In this document: positions 24,980 to 33,400 of the stretch, one piece after another
Numbering within the stretch: position 1 is the stretch's first letter
Layout of the letters: each line of letters starts with the position of its first letter
DNA from: Phenylobacterium sp.
Lineage (GTDB): Bacteria; Pseudomonadota; Alphaproteobacteria; Caulobacterales; Caulobacteraceae
Assembly (NCBI RefSeq): GCF_016793285.1
Contig: NZ_JAEUMO010000209.1
Coordinates: 1-37,523 of the forward strand
Length of the DNA: 37,523 nucleotides
Direction of reading: 5' to 3'
The notes under the pieces: model-generated
The model's input: the letters and a program-made list of their open reading frames with translations, nothing else
What the model was told of the DNA's origin: nothing
Databases searched by the model: none
Program-made: the position numbers and the translations under genes

Positions 24980-25797
24980 CCTTCCGCGGGCTCGTCGTCC
25001 GAGAAGCCCATGATGTGGAAGCCGGCGTCGACGTGGACGCACTCGCCCGTCGTGGAGCGGCCGAGGTCCGACAGCAGCCAGAGCGCTGCGCCGGCCACGC
25101 CTTCCATCTCGGTGTCTTCCTTCATGGCGCTGAGCGAGCGGCCCTTGGCCAGCATGCCGCGCCCGCCGGAGATGCCCGCCAGCGACAGCGTCTTCATCGC
25201 CCCGGGCGACAGCGCGTTCACGCGGATGCCCTTCGGGCCCAGGTCGCGCGCGGCGTAGCGCACGGAGGCTTCGAGGGCCGCCTTGGCGACGCCCATGGTG
25301 TTGTAGTTCGGGATCGCCCGCTCCGAGCCCATGTAGGTGAGCGTCAGGATCGACCCGCCGGCCTCGGGCATCAGCGCCGCCGCGCGCCGGGCGCAGTCCA
25401 CGAAGCTGAACGCCGAGATGTTCATCGCCCGCAGGAAGCCGTCGCGCGTGGTGTTGTCCACGAAGCTGCCCTTCAGCTCGTCCTTGTTGGCGAAGGCGAT
25501 GGCGTGGACGAAGAAGTCGATCTGGCCGAACGCCTTCTCCACGACCCCGAACGCCGTATCCATCGCCGCATCGTCCGTGACGTCGACCGGCGCCAGCACC
25601 TTCACGCCGATGCTCTCGGCGAGCGGCTCGACGCGCCGCTCCATGCCCGGCAGGTGCAGGAAGGCCATCTCGGCGCCCTGTGCGGCCAGCTGGCTCGCGA
25701 TGCCCCAGGCGATCGACTGGTGGTTGGCGACCCCGGTGACGACCCCCTTCTTGCCCCTCATCAGGGTCCCGGTCGGCATCTGATACTCGTCGGCCAC
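24967..25797 (-). CDS. fabI: Enoyl-[acyl-carrier-protein] reductase (NADH)
   Basis: Reduces trans-2-enoyl-ACP in the last step of each fatty acid elongation cycle. The 276-aa protein shows the FabI pattern: GVVTGVANHQSIAWGIA near residues 18-34, the catalytic Tyr155 (LTYMGSERAIPNYNTMG), Tyr165-x6-Lys172, and NALSPGAMKTLS. The start is GTG at 25797 with AGGGAG upstream; an ATG six codons later is also possible. It is the last gene of the fabA-fabB-small protein-fabI unit, separated from the preceding gene by a 154-nt palindrome-rich gap. FabI is the triclosan and isoniazid-type target in bacteria. The gene overlaps the convergent tetR by 13 nt. Confidence 0.94.
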   Translation of the reverse strand: MADEYQMPTGTLMRGKKGVVTGVANHQSIAWGIASQLAAQGAEMAFLHLPGMERRVEPLAESIGVKVLAPVDVTDDAAMDTAFGVVEKAFGQIDFFVHAIAFANKDELKGSFVDNTTRDGFLRAMNISAFSFVDCARRAAALMPEAGGSILTLTYMGSERAIPNYNTMGVAKAALEASVRYAARDLGPKGIRVNALSPGAMKTLSLAGISGGRGMLAKGRSLSAMKEDTEMEGVAGAALWLLSDLGRSTTGECVHVDAGFHIMGFSDDEPAEGQTA

Positions 25798-25822
25798 GTT
25801 CGGCGTCTCCCTCGTGTTCTTC

Positions 25823-25842
25823 CCCTCCCTTAATGGGGAGGG
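25823..25842. repeat. REP-like hairpin in the fab operon gap
   Basis: CCCTCCC-TTAATG-GGGAGGG forms a 7-bp stem. The surrounding text, CTTCCCCTCCCTTAATGGGG and then GACAGACCGCG, resembles a dispersed palindromic intergenic repeat that I associate with Caulobacterales genomes. Only one copy is in the window, so its repeat status is from memory. Confidence 0.5.
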
Positions 25843-25922
25843 ACAGACCGCGCCAGCGGCCAGGGTGGGGAAGTGTGGGGCGAGAACGCGGTGGTCGGGG
25901 ATGATCCGGCCTTCCCCGCCCC

Positions 25923-25961
25923 GCCCGGCTGCGCCGGGCTGTTCCTGCCGATCAAGGCAGG
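25923..25961. repeat. Two further hairpins after the small Cys-rich gene
   Basis: GCCCGGC-TGC-GCCGGGC (25923-25939) and CCTGCC-GATCAA-GGCAGG (25944-25961) are perfect stems. The second overlaps the stop of the small gene. With the hairpin at 25823 they make the gap before fabI highly structured, and could tune the fabI share of the operon transcript. Confidence 0.5.
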
Positions 25962-26122
25962 GAAGCGCGCACCTCGTCCGGATCGAGCCCCATGGCCCGG
26001 ATCCGGGTCTCCCAGCGCTCCAGCGCGCGGTCGTAGTAGTCGAGGATGCAGGGGTCGCAGCCGCGCTGGCAGCACTCCTGCGGATCCGGCGGGGTGGGCG
26101 GCCGCGGGATCGGCGGCTCCAC
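25952..26122 (-). CDS. Oxidored-like domain small Cys-rich protein
   Basis: A 56-aa protein missed by many size cut-offs. The sequence begins EPPIPRPPTPPDPQECCQRG and continues CDPCILDYYDRALERWE, matching the oxidoreductase-like (PF09791-type) domain with its Pro-rich lead and a Cys-Cys-x3-Cys-x2-Cys pattern (Cys17, Cys18, Cys22, Cys25). In eukaryotes the domain occurs in small mitochondrial-type proteins; no enzyme function is established. GTG at 26122 overlaps the fabB TAG stop (TAGTG), so it is translationally coupled to fabB. Its place between fabB and fabI suggests a link with fatty acid synthesis. Metal or redox binding by the cysteines is plausible but unproven. Confidence 0.8.
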   Translation of the reverse strand: MEPPIPRPPTPPDPQECCQRGCDPCILDYYDRALERWETRIRAMGLDPDEVRASLP

Positions 26123-27327
26123 TAGACCCGCGCCATCACCAGGCAGCCGTTCGTCCCGCCGAAGCCGAACGAGTTGCTCATCACCGTCGTCAGCGCGCGG
26201 TCCTCGCGTTTGCGCACGATCGGCATGTCGGCGAACGCGGGGTCGAGGTTGTCGATGTGCGCGCTCTCGGCGGCGAAGCCGTTGTTCAGCATCAACAGCG
26301 AGTAGATCGCCTCCTGTGCCCCGGCCGCGCCCAGGCTGTGCCCGGTCAGCGACTTGGTCGACGAGATCAAGGGGGCCTTGTCGCCGAACACGGCGCGGAC
26401 GGCCTCCATCTCCTTCACATCGCCCACCGGCGTGCCGGTGCCGTGCGGGTTCAGGTAGTCGATGGTGCGGCCGTCCGGATTGGCCAGCCGCATGCAGCGC
26501 GCCGCGCCCTCGCCCGACGGCGCGACCATGTCGAACCCATCGGAGTTGGCGGCATAGCCCACGATCTCGCCGTAGATCTTCGCGCCGCGCGCCCTGGCCC
26601 GCTCGTACTCCTCCAGGACCAGCACGCCCGCGCCGCCGGCGATCACGAACCCGTCGCGGTCGACGTCGTAGGCGCGGCTGGCGACCTCGGGGCGGTCGTT
26701 GAACCTGGACGCCATCGCGCCCATCGCGTCGAACAGTACCGAAAGCGTCCAGTCGAGCTCTTCCGTGCCGCCGGCGAACACCACGTCCTGCTTGCCCATG
26801 GCGATCTGCTCGTAGCCCGAGCCGACGCAGTGGGTGGAGGTCGCGCACGCGGAACTGATCGAGAAGTTCAGGCCCTTGATCTTGAACCAGGTGGCCAGCG
26901 TCGCCGATGGCCCCGAGCTCATCGCCTTGGGGACCGCGAACGGCCCGACGCGCTTCGGCCCCTTGTCGCGGGCGATCTGAGCGGATTCCACGATGGCGCG
27001 GGTGGAGGGGCCGCCCGACCCTACGATCAGGCCGGTCTTCTCGTGACTGACTTCGGCGTCGGTTAGGCCGGAGTCGGCGATCGCCTGTTCCATGGCGATG
27101 TGGCCGAAGGCCGTGCCCTGGGCCAGGAAGCGCGCGGCGCGGCGGTCGACCATCGACTCCCAGTCGATGCGCGGCGGCGCATGCACCTGGCAACGGAAGC
27201 CGAGTTCGGCATACTCGGCCGCGGCGGTGACGCCGGACCTGGCCTCCCGCAGCGAGGCCAGGACTTCGTTCGTGTTGTTGCCGATGGACGAGACGATCCC
27301 CATCCCGGTGACGACGACGCGACGCAT
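26122..27327 (-). CDS. fabB: 3-oxoacyl-[ACP] synthase I
   Basis: Condensing enzyme needed to extend unsaturated acyl chains made by FabA. The 401-aa protein begins [18 protein letters not shown] and has the thiolase-fold catalytic set: Cys161 in [12 protein letters not shown], His295 in [12 protein letters not shown], Lys325 and His330 in [17 protein letters not shown], and the Phe/Gly-rich [10 protein letters not shown] end. These points fit the FabB type rather than FabF, in line with its neighbour fabA. The gap to fabA upstream is 15 nt, showing an operon. It uses ATG 27327. Confidence 0.95.
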   Translation of the reverse strand: MRRVVVTGMGIVSSIGNNTNEVLASLREARSGVTAAAEYAELGFRCQVHAPPRIDWESMVDRRAARFLAQGTAFGHIAMEQAIADSGLTDAEVSHEKTGLIVGSGGPSTRAIVESAQIARDKGPKRVGPFAVPKAMSSGPSATLATWFKIKGLNFSISSACATSTHCVGSGYEQIAMGKQDVVFAGGTEELDWTLSVLFDAMGAMASRFNDRPEVASRAYDVDRDGFVIAGGAGVLVLEEYERARARGAKIYGEIVGYAANSDGFDMVAPSGEGAARCMRLANPDGRTIDYLNPHGTGTPVGDVKEMEAVRAVFGDKAPLISSTKSLTGHSLGAAGAQEAIYSLLMLNNGFAAESAHIDNLDPAFADMPIVRKREDRALTTVMSNSFGFGGTNGCLVMARV

Positions 27328-27342
27328 CGGTCCTTGTCCTCC

Positions 27343-27870
27343 CTAACCCTGCTTGTCGTTCTGGAAGAGGCCGACGCGCAGGTCCCTGGCCTCATAGATG
27401 GGCTTGCCGTCGGCCAGGAGAACCCCGTCGCCGATGCCCATGACCAGGCGGCGCAGGATCACCCGCTTCATCTCGATCTTGTAGGTCACCTTCCTGATGT
27501 CGGGCGTCACCTCGCCGGCGAAGCGGACTTCGCCGCAGCCGACCGCGCGGCCGCTGCCCGGCGCGCCGCTCCAGCCCAGGAAGAAGCCGACCAGTTGCCA
27601 CATGGCGTCCAGCCCCAGGCAGCCGGGCATCACGGGGTCGCCGACGAAGTGGCAGGCGAAGAACCAGAGGTCCGGATTGATGTCGAGTTCGGCCTCGATG
27701 TAGCCCTTGCCGTGCTCGCCGCCGGTCGAGTTGATCTCGACGATCCGGTCGAACATCAGCATCGGCGGGACCGGCAACTGGGCGTTGCCCGGGCCGAACA
27801 GCTCGCCGCGCCCGCAGGCCAGCAGCTCCTCGTAGCTGAATTTCGAGGGCCGGATGGGCACGTCGTTCAT
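27343..27870 (-). CDS. fabA: 3-hydroxydecanoyl-[ACP] dehydratase/isomerase
   Basis: Introduces the cis double bond at the C10 stage in the anaerobic unsaturated fatty acid pathway. The 175-aa hot-dog-fold protein has the catalytic His74 in [20 protein letters not shown] and Asp88, matching His70/Asp84 of E. coli with a 4-residue offset. The central helix sequence [11 protein letters not shown] is typical. It is the first gene of fabA-fabB-small protein-fabI, so FabA, FabB and FabI sit in one transcription unit. ATG 27870 is the natural start. The upstream gap of 57 nt to the SH3 gene stop holds its promoter if the genes are not cotranscribed; I recognise no operator. Confidence 0.96.
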   Translation of the reverse strand: MNDVPIRPSKFSYEELLACGRGELFGPGNAQLPVPPMLMFDRIVEINSTGGEHGKGYIEAELDINPDLWFFACHFVGDPVMPGCLGLDAMWQLVGFFLGWSGAPGSGRAVGCGEVRFAGEVTPDIRKVTYKIEMKRVILRRLVMGIGDGVLLADGKPIYEARDLRVGLFQNDKQG

Positions 27871-27927
27871 CTGGTTTCGCCCTTTAGGATCGAGGGGCCT
27901 GCGCCTAACACGTCGCGCAGGGTGGCC

Positions 27928-28443
27928 TCAACGACATTGCAGGGCCTCGGACGTGCCCCAAAGGGCGCCTTCCCGCACCCATCCGGACGCGCCGTCGGCC
28001 TTCACCTTGCACCAGCCCTTTTCGCAGCGATCCAGGGCGGCCATGGCGCGAACATTCAGGAAGGCCCCGGGTTCCGCCCCGCTCTTCGGGTGGCGATAGA
28101 GCGGCTGCGGCGTCCGGCGCGTGTTGATGACCGCGCGGCGGCCGTCGATCGTGCGCTTATGCACCCAGGCCACGCCGCCCTCGGGGTCGCACACGCGGCG
28201 CCACTCGGCGGTCTCGGCCACGACCTGCAGCGGCAGTCCCTTGGTGCGGTAGACCCAGAGCAGCCGGTGGTCGTCGCCGGGGCCGGCGCGGGCGTTCACC
28301 TTGCCGAACTTGAGGATCACGTAGCGCGGGACGTCGTAGCCCGAAGGCGTCTGACGCTTCTCTTCCGGCGCCGCGCCCAGCAGGCCCACGGCCGTCACGG
28401 CGAGCGCTGCGAACCTGAGCGCCCTAGGCGCGAAGACTTTCAA
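27928..28443 (-). CDS. Exported double-SH3 (SH3-like) protein
   Basis: A 171-aa protein with an N-terminal signal peptide (about 1-25, ALAVTAVGLLGAA/P). It has two SH3-like domains: one near residues 40-105 (ILKFGKVNARAGPGDDHRLLW, then GVAWVHKRTIDG) and one near 108-165 (GAFLNVRAMAAL, GWCKVKADGASGWVREGALW). Two Cys (Cys139 and Cys145, approximate) flank the second domain. This is the SH3_4-type family of unknown function; periplasmic peptidoglycan association is plausible. It is divergent from the hydroxyacid dehydrogenase gene and lies upstream of fabA on the same strand, with a 57-nt gap, so cotranscription with the fab genes is possible but unproven. Confidence 0.87.
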   Translation of the reverse strand: MKVFAPRALRFAALAVTAVGLLGAAPEEKRQTPSGYDVPRYVILKFGKVNARAGPGDDHRLLWVYRTKGLPLQVVAETAEWRRVCDPEGGVAWVHKRTIDGRRAVINTRRTPQPLYRHPKSGAEPGAFLNVRAMAALDRCEKGWCKVKADGASGWVREGALWGTSEALQCR

Positions 28444-28556
28444 CCGTGCGCCTCGCCTTGGCCATGGCGGGCCCCCCTGCTAAGGGTTCCGCAAATCGCG
28501 CCCCCCGTTCCAAAAAAGTGGGCGGCGCTGGAAACGTCCCTTTCTCCCGTAGGCCC

Positions 28557-29543
28557 ATGGCGTCCCGCAAGCCGAAAGTCATCGTCACCCGAAAACTGCC
28601 CGATCCGGTCGAGACGCGGATGCGCGAGCTGTTCGACACCGAGCTGAACGTCGCGGACGAGCCGATGTCGCGCAAGCAGTTGATCGACGCCGTGGGGCGC
28701 TGCGACGTGCTGGCCCCGACCATCACCGACAAGATCGACGCCGGCCTGATCGAGAAGGCGGGCGAGCGCCTGAAGCTGATCGCCAACTTCGGCGCGGGCG
28801 TGGACCACATCGACGTGGCCGCCGCCAACGCCAGGGGGATCGTCGTCACCAACACGCCGGGCGTGCTGACCGACGATACCGCCGACCTGACCATGACGCT
28901 GATCATGGCGACCCTGCGCCGGCTGATCGAGGGCGCCAATGCCGTGCAGTCGGGGCAGTTCACCGGCTGGGCGCCCACCTGGATGCTGGGCCGCCGGCTG
29001 GGCGGCAAGCGGCTGGGCATCATCGGAATGGGGCGGATCGGCGCCGCGGTGGCGCGCCGCGCCAAGGCGTTCGGCCTGCAGATCCACTACCACAACCGCA
29101 AGCCCGTCAGTCACGTGGTGGCCGACGAACTCGAGGCGACCTACTGGGAAAGCCTCGACCAGATGCTCGCGCGCGTCGACATCGTCTCGGTTCACGCCCC
29201 GGCCAATCCGGCCAGCTACCACCTGCTCTCGGGCCGCCGCCTGAAGCTGCTGCAGCCGCACGCCGTGGTCATCAACACCGCCCGCGGGTCGATCATCGAC
29301 GAACAGGCGCTGGCCGACCTCCTCGCCGAGGGCAAGATCGCCGGCGCCGGCCTCGACGTCTTCGAGCAGGAGCCGCGGATCAACCCCAAGCTCCTGAAGC
29401 TGCCCAACGCCGTGCTGCTGCCGCACATGGGCTCGGCCACCGTCGAGGCCCGCGTCGACATGGGCGAGAAGGTGATCATCAACATCAAGACCTGGATGGA
29501 CGGCCACCGGCCGCCCGACCGCGTCCTGCCGCAGATGCTCTAA
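28557..29543 (+). CDS. D-2-hydroxyacid dehydrogenase (glyoxylate/hydroxypyruvate reductase-like)
   Basis: A 328-aa NAD(P)H-dependent dehydrogenase. The nucleotide-binding fold is LGIIGMGRIGAAVARRAKAFG (Gly157-x-Gly-x-x-Gly162). The catalytic Arg243 (NTARGSIID), Glu272 (FEQEPR) and His290 (LPHMGSAT) are present. NFGAGVDHIDVAAA is the substrate-domain signature. ATG 28557 is chosen as the start; the frame runs upstream to 28446, but the extra N-terminus is low complexity. The basic residue after the second strand (HNRKP) suggests NADPH use. The substrate could be glyoxylate, hydroxypyruvate or another 2-oxoacid. It is divergent from the SH3 gene and 80 nt upstream of the S9 peptidase gene in the same direction. 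Confidence 0.9.
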   Translation: MASRKPKVIVTRKLPDPVETRMRELFDTELNVADEPMSRKQLIDAVGRCDVLAPTITDKIDAGLIEKAGERLKLIANFGAGVDHIDVAAANARGIVVTNTPGVLTDDTADLTMTLIMATLRRLIEGANAVQSGQFTGWAPTWMLGRRLGGKRLGIIGMGRIGAAVARRAKAFGLQIHYHNRKPVSHVVADELEATYWESLDQMLARVDIVSVHAPANPASYHLLSGRRLKLLQPHAVVINTARGSIIDEQALADLLAEGKIAGAGLDVFEQEPRINPKLLKLPNAVLLPHMGSATVEARVDMGEKVIINIKTWMDGHRPPDRVLPQML

Positions 29544-29623
29544 GCACCGCGTGCGGCGTTGACGCGCCCGAGGCGGCTCACGCACTGTCGCAGACGTAAC
29601 ATCCCGGGTTGCCGCGGACCTCG

Positions 29624-31633
29624 ATGCTGACACGCCGCACGATGCTGGCTGCCGCGGGCGCCGCGCCCGGCGTGGCGCCGGCGCTGGCGCGTGCGCAGGG
29701 CAAGCCGCCGGTTCCGCCCACCATCGACGAGCTGATGCGCGAGCCGGCGGTACACGACGCGGCCATCTCGCCCGACGGCGAGCAGCTCGCGATCCTGCGC
29801 ACGCAGCCCAGGGGCGGCAGGACCAGCGCCTTCGTGACCCTCTCGCGGATGGCCGACCTCACGGCGCGACCCGCCGTGGCGCTCCTGGGCGAGCACAAGG
29901 TCCGGCAGGTCGAGTGGGCCAACAACGAGCGCCTGCTCATCTGGATCACCTTCTACAACGACGAGAAGGGGCGTCCCTACGGCGTGTGGCTCGGCGACGA
30001 GTTCACCGCGATCCCAGTGCGCCGCGTGTTGTCGGTGGACCTGAAGGGCGGCGATCCGGTCGTGATGTTCGCCGGCTCGAAGGCGGTGCTGCGCCGCGGC
30101 TTCGACGCCAGCCAGGTGGTCGACCTGATGCCGGACGACCCCCGCCGGATCCTCATGCAGGCGTGGAACGAGGCCAGGAACGCCTACGGGCTGTACCACG
30201 TCGACGTCTATTCGGGCGAAGCCTCGCTGCTGGAGCAGGGCGTGCCGGCCACCGATTTCTGGCTCACGCAGGGCGGTGTGCCGATGCTCCGCATGGACTC
30301 CAACGCCCGCGGCACCGTGCGCTGGATCTACGGCCGCGCGCCGGGCGAGCGCGACTGGAAGCTGATCCGCAAGTCGCGCCTGAACGAACTGCGCAAGGCG
30401 CCCGACTTCGACGTGGTCGGCGCTACGCCAAGGGCCGGTGTCTTCCTGGTCCGGCAGCGGATGGAGGGGCGCGACACCGCCGTCATCCGCAGCTTCGACG
30501 TGGCCGGCCTGGAGTTCGGCGCCGTGGTGGCCGACACGCCCGGGCGGGAATACGAGACGGCCTTCATCGACGAGAACCTGAAGCTCGTCGGCAGCCTCTA
30601 CTGGGACGACCGGTTGAACTACCAGTTCGCCGATCCCGGCCTGAACAGCCACTTCAAGGCCGTGAACGCGGCCCTGAAGAACGCCTGCAACGTGGCGCTC
30701 TACGACATCGACCTCGCCCACCGGCGGATGCTGCTGAAGGTCACCGGGCCGCAGGAGGCCGGCGCTTTCCAGGTGTACGACCGCGAGAAGCGGGCGCTGG
30801 AGTACGTGGGCCACTGCAAGCCCTGGCTCACCGCCGACCGCCTGGCCAACACCGAGCCGGTGCGCGTGACGACCCGCGACGGCGCCGGGATCACCGCCTA
30901 CCTCACCACGCCGATCAACGCGGGGAAGGACCCACTGCCGATGGTGGTGATGCCCCACGGCGGGCCCGAGTTGCGCGACTATCTCGACTGGGACGTGACC
31001 GTGCAGGCGCTGGCGGCGCGCGGCTGGCTGGTGCTGCAGCCCAACTTCCGCGGCTCGGGCGGCTACGGCAAGGCGTTCGCCGACAAGGGCCGCCGCCGCT
31101 GGGGCGACCTGATGCAGGACGACGTCGAAGACGCCGTCGCCCACGTCGTCCGCTCCGGCCGCGCCGATCCCCGGCGGCTGGCCATCTTCGGCGCCAGCTA
31201 CGGCGGCTATGCGGCGCTGATGGGCGCGGTGAAGACGCCCAAGGCCTACAGGGTCGTGGTCTCGATCGCCGGCGACGCCGACCTTCTCGAGACGCTGGCC
31301 TTCTCGCGGCGCGAGGACGGCGCGGACTCGCCCACCTACGCCTACTGGCGCATGACCATCGGCGACCCGAAGGCCGACGAGGCGCTGCTGATCCGCTCGT
31401 CCCCCGCTCGCCGCGCGGCCGAGATCGAGGCGCCCGTGCTCCTGATCCACGGGACCGAGGACACCATCGTCGATCCGCGTCAGTCGCGGGCGATGGCCAA
31501 GGCGCTCAGGGCCGCCGGCAAGACCTGCGACCTGGTGGAACTCAGGGGCGAGGGCCACCGCAACTGGTCCGACGCGACGTGGAAGCTCGTCCTCGACAAG
31601 GTGATCGACTACGTCGCGCCGCGGCTCAACTGA
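29624..31633 (+). CDS. Secreted S9-family serine peptidase (prolyl oligopeptidase-like)
   Basis: A 669-aa protein with a Tat-like signal, MLTRRTMLAAAGAAPGVAPA, ending near ARAQG. An N-terminal beta-propeller (about 40-390) precedes an alpha/beta-hydrolase domain (about 400-669). The catalytic triad is Ser525 in FGASYGGYAALMG, Asp613 in HGTEDTIVDP and His645 in EGHRNW. MVVMPHGGPELRDYLDWD marks the oxyanion region. A TTG at 29609 is a weaker start than ATG 29624. Substrates of this family are peptides, often after Pro or with acyl-peptide specificity; the exact type is unknown. The 3' end overlaps the next gene on the opposite strand by 8 nt. Export through Tat is inferred from RRxM. Confidence 0.92.
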   Translation: MLTRRTMLAAAGAAPGVAPALARAQGKPPVPPTIDELMREPAVHDAAISPDGEQLAILRTQPRGGRTSAFVTLSRMADLTARPAVALLGEHKVRQVEWANNERLLIWITFYNDEKGRPYGVWLGDEFTAIPVRRVLSVDLKGGDPVVMFAGSKAVLRRGFDASQVVDLMPDDPRRILMQAWNEARNAYGLYHVDVYSGEASLLEQGVPATDFWLTQGGVPMLRMDSNARGTVRWIYGRAPGERDWKLIRKSRLNELRKAPDFDVVGATPRAGVFLVRQRMEGRDTAVIRSFDVAGLEFGAVVADTPGREYETAFIDENLKLVGSLYWDDRLNYQFADPGLNSHFKAVNAALKNACNVALYDIDLAHRRMLLKVTGPQEAGAFQVYDREKRALEYVGHCKPWLTADRLANTEPVRVTTRDGAGITAYLTTPINAGKDPLPMVVMPHGGPELRDYLDWDVTVQALAARGWLVLQPNFRGSGGYGKAFADKGRRRWGDLMQDDVEDAVAHVVRSGRADPRRLAIFGASYGGYAALMGAVKTPKAYRVVVSIAGDADLLETLAFSRREDGADSPTYAYWRMTIGDPKADEALLIRSSPARRAAEIEAPVLLIHGTEDTIVDPRQSRAMAKALRAAGKTCDLVELRGEGHRNWSDATWKLVLDKVIDYVAPRLN

Positions 31634-31904
31634 ACTGCGCCTCGCCTTCCAGCTTGTTCAGCCGGTCGAGCACCGACAGGAACGACAGCAGGTAGAAGAT
31701 CGCGGCGACCAGCAGCCCGATCGCCGGGATCAGCGTGGCGATCGTCCACGGCCACGGGTTCACGCGGCGCTTGCGGGCGATCACGTACACGACGATCGCG
31801 TAGACGACCCCGACGATGAAGTAGACGAAGAGCAGGAAGACCGCACTGGCCCCGGCGGCTGCGGCGGCCGCATCGGCCGCCTGGGTGGCTTCGACGTCTT
31901 GCAT
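31626..31904 (-). CDS. Small membrane protein of unknown function
   Basis: A 92-aa protein. An Ala/Asp-rich N-terminal tail (about 1-20, EATQAADAAAAAAGASA) precedes two membrane helices, VFLLFVYFIVGVVYAIVVYV (about 21-40) and WTIATLIPAIGLLVAAIFYL (about 52-71). A basic loop ARKRRVNPWP lies between them and the C-terminus is amphipathic (DRLNKLEGEAQFS). ATG 31904 has GGGGGAA upstream. No family is recognised. It converges with the S9 peptidase, overlapping it by 8 nt, and is divergent from nothing on its 5' side; the ThiF gene stop lies 51 nt upstream in the same direction. Confidence 0.72.
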   Translation of the reverse strand: MQDVEATQAADAAAAAAGASAVFLLFVYFIVGVVYAIVVYVIARKRRVNPWPWTIATLIPAIGLLVAAIFYLLSFLSVLDRLNKLEGEAQFS

Positions 31905-31954
31905 GATGGTTCCCCCAGCAGAGGGCGCCACGGTCGACCCTCGCGGACCTTACG

Positions 31955-32695
31955 TCAACGTCCGCCGCAAACGGGGCACCCGGGGTCCGCCGCCACACGC
32001 ACGGTCCGGGTCTCGCCCGCCAGCGCGTCGTAGAGCAGCAACCGCCCCGTCAGCGGCTCTCCCGCGCCGGTGATCATCTTCACGGCCTCGACCGCCATCA
32101 TCGAGCCGATGACGCCGGCCAGGGCGCCCACCACGCCCACGGCCGTACAGGTCTCGGCGTCGGGCGGGATCTCCGGCACCAGGCAGCGGTAGCAGGGCTT
32201 GGCGCCGAACACGCCCACCTGCCCCGTCCAGCGCCCGATCGCGCCCGAGATCAGCGGCTTGCCGTGCTTCACGCAGGCGGCGTTGACGCAGAAGCGCACC
32301 CCGAAGTCGTCGGTGCCGTCCAGCACCAGGTCGACGCCCTCGACCAAGCCGTCGGCGGTCGCCTCATCGAACGCGCCGTTGAAACCGGCGACGAAGATAT
32401 GCGGGTTCAGGCCGTGCAGCCGGTCGGCGGCGGCGTCCACCTTGGGCCGGCCCAGGTCGTCGTCGGCGTAGAGCACCTGCCGCTGCAGGTTCGAGCGCTC
32501 CACCTCGTCCGGATCGGCCAGGATGATGGTCCCCACGCCGGCCGCGGCCAGGTAGAGCGACGCGGGCGAACCCAGCCCGCCGGCGCCCACGATCAGCGCG
32601 CTGGCGCTCTTGAGCCTTTGTTGCCCCGGCCCGCCCACCTCGCGCAGCACCAGGTGGCGGGCATACCGCTCGATCTCTTCGTCGGTAAAGCTCAT
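31955..32695 (-). CDS. HesA/MoeB/ThiF-family adenylyltransferase
   Basis: A 246-aa E1-like enzyme that adenylates the C-terminal Gly of a ubiquitin-like sulfur carrier (MoaD or ThiS). It has the ATP-binding SALIVGAGGLGSPASLYLA (about 32-50), the acidic DPDEVERSNLQRQ (about 61-73), and two zinc pairs, Cys168-x2-Cys171 (CYRC) and Cys240-x2-Cys243 (CPVC). The start ERYARHLVLREVGGPGQQRL is typical of MoeB. No rhodanese domain is present, so it is MoeB or ThiF type rather than MOCS3. Molybdopterin synthesis and thiamine synthesis are both possible; no carrier gene is in the window. It is divergent from hslV with 55 nt between the starts. Confidence 0.9.
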   Translation of the reverse strand: MSFTDEEIERYARHLVLREVGGPGQQRLKSASALIVGAGGLGSPASLYLAAAGVGTIILADPDEVERSNLQRQVLYADDDLGRPKVDAAADRLHGLNPHIFVAGFNGAFDEATADGLVEGVDLVLDGTDDFGVRFCVNAACVKHGKPLISGAIGRWTGQVGVFGAKPCYRCLVPEIPPDAETCTAVGVVGALAGVIGSMMAVEAVKMITGAGEPLTGRLLLYDALAGETRTVRVAADPGCPVCGGR

Positions 32696-32750
32696 GGGTC
32701 CGTGAAGCTCATCTCTTGACCGGGAGGCCCCCGCTGCTCACATCGCGCCG

Positions 32751-33299
32751 ATGTCGAACAACTTCCCCGACTGGCACGGCACCACCATCCTCGCGGTGCG
32801 CAAGGGCGGCAAGACCGTGGTCGCCGGCGACGGACAGGTCAGCATGGGCCAGACCGTCGTCAAGGGCACGGCGAAGAAGGTCCGCACCCTGGCCGGCGGC
32901 CGGGTGATCGCGGGCTTCGCCGGCTCCACCGCCGACGCCTTCACCCTGATCGAGCGGCTCGAGGCCAAGCTCGAGCAGTATCCGGAACAACTCGCCCGCG
33001 CCTGCGTCGACCTCGCCAAGGACTGGCGCACCGACCGCTACCTGCGCCGCCTCGAAGCCATGCTGATCGTCGCCGACAAGGACCAGATCTTCACGGTCAC
33101 CGGCGCCGGCGACGTGCTGGAGCCCGAACACGGCGTCGCCGCCATCGGCTCCGGCGGCAACTACGCGCTCTCCGCCGCCCGCGCCCTGGTCGACGTCGAC
33201 GGCATCGACGCCGAGGCCGTCGCCCGCAAGGCCATGGCCATCGCCGCGGAGATCTGCGTCTACACCAACGGCTCGCTGACGCTGGAAACGCTGGGTTAG
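32751..33299 (+). CDS. hslV: ATP-dependent protease peptidase subunit HslV
   Basis: The proteolytic subunit of the HslUV (ClpQY) two-ring protease, related to the proteasome beta subunit. The 182-aa precursor is [10 protein letters not shown] followed by [10 protein letters not shown], so Thr11 becomes the N-terminal nucleophile after cleavage after Gly10. Lys-rich [15 protein letters not shown] and [20 protein letters not shown] are family segments. ATG 32751 starts a standard alphaproteobacterial N-extension. It is paired with hslU but separated from it by an exported protein gene, so the hslVU operon is interrupted. It is divergent from the ThiF gene. No clear sigma-32 promoter could be placed in the short gap. 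Confidence 0.96.
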   Translation: MSNNFPDWHGTTILAVRKGGKTVVAGDGQVSMGQTVVKGTAKKVRTLAGGRVIAGFAGSTADAFTLIERLEAKLEQYPEQLARACVDLAKDWRTDRYLRRLEAMLIVADKDQIFTVTGAGDVLEPEHGVAAIGSGGNYALSAARALVDVDGIDAEAVARKAMAIAAEICVYTNGSLTLETLG

Positions 33300-33400
33300 A
33301 TCCCGACCTCGCCGCGCCCGAGCCTTCGTCCCGCCGCGTCCGACTTGCCGTTTGCAGATAGCCGGCTGACGACCATCGAAGCGCTGGCTAGATCAACGCG

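Noticed and set aside
32696-32750. A sigma-32 type heat-shock promoter before hslV
   Set aside because: CTTGACC at 32715 resembles a -35 element but no acceptable -10 was found at the right spacing.
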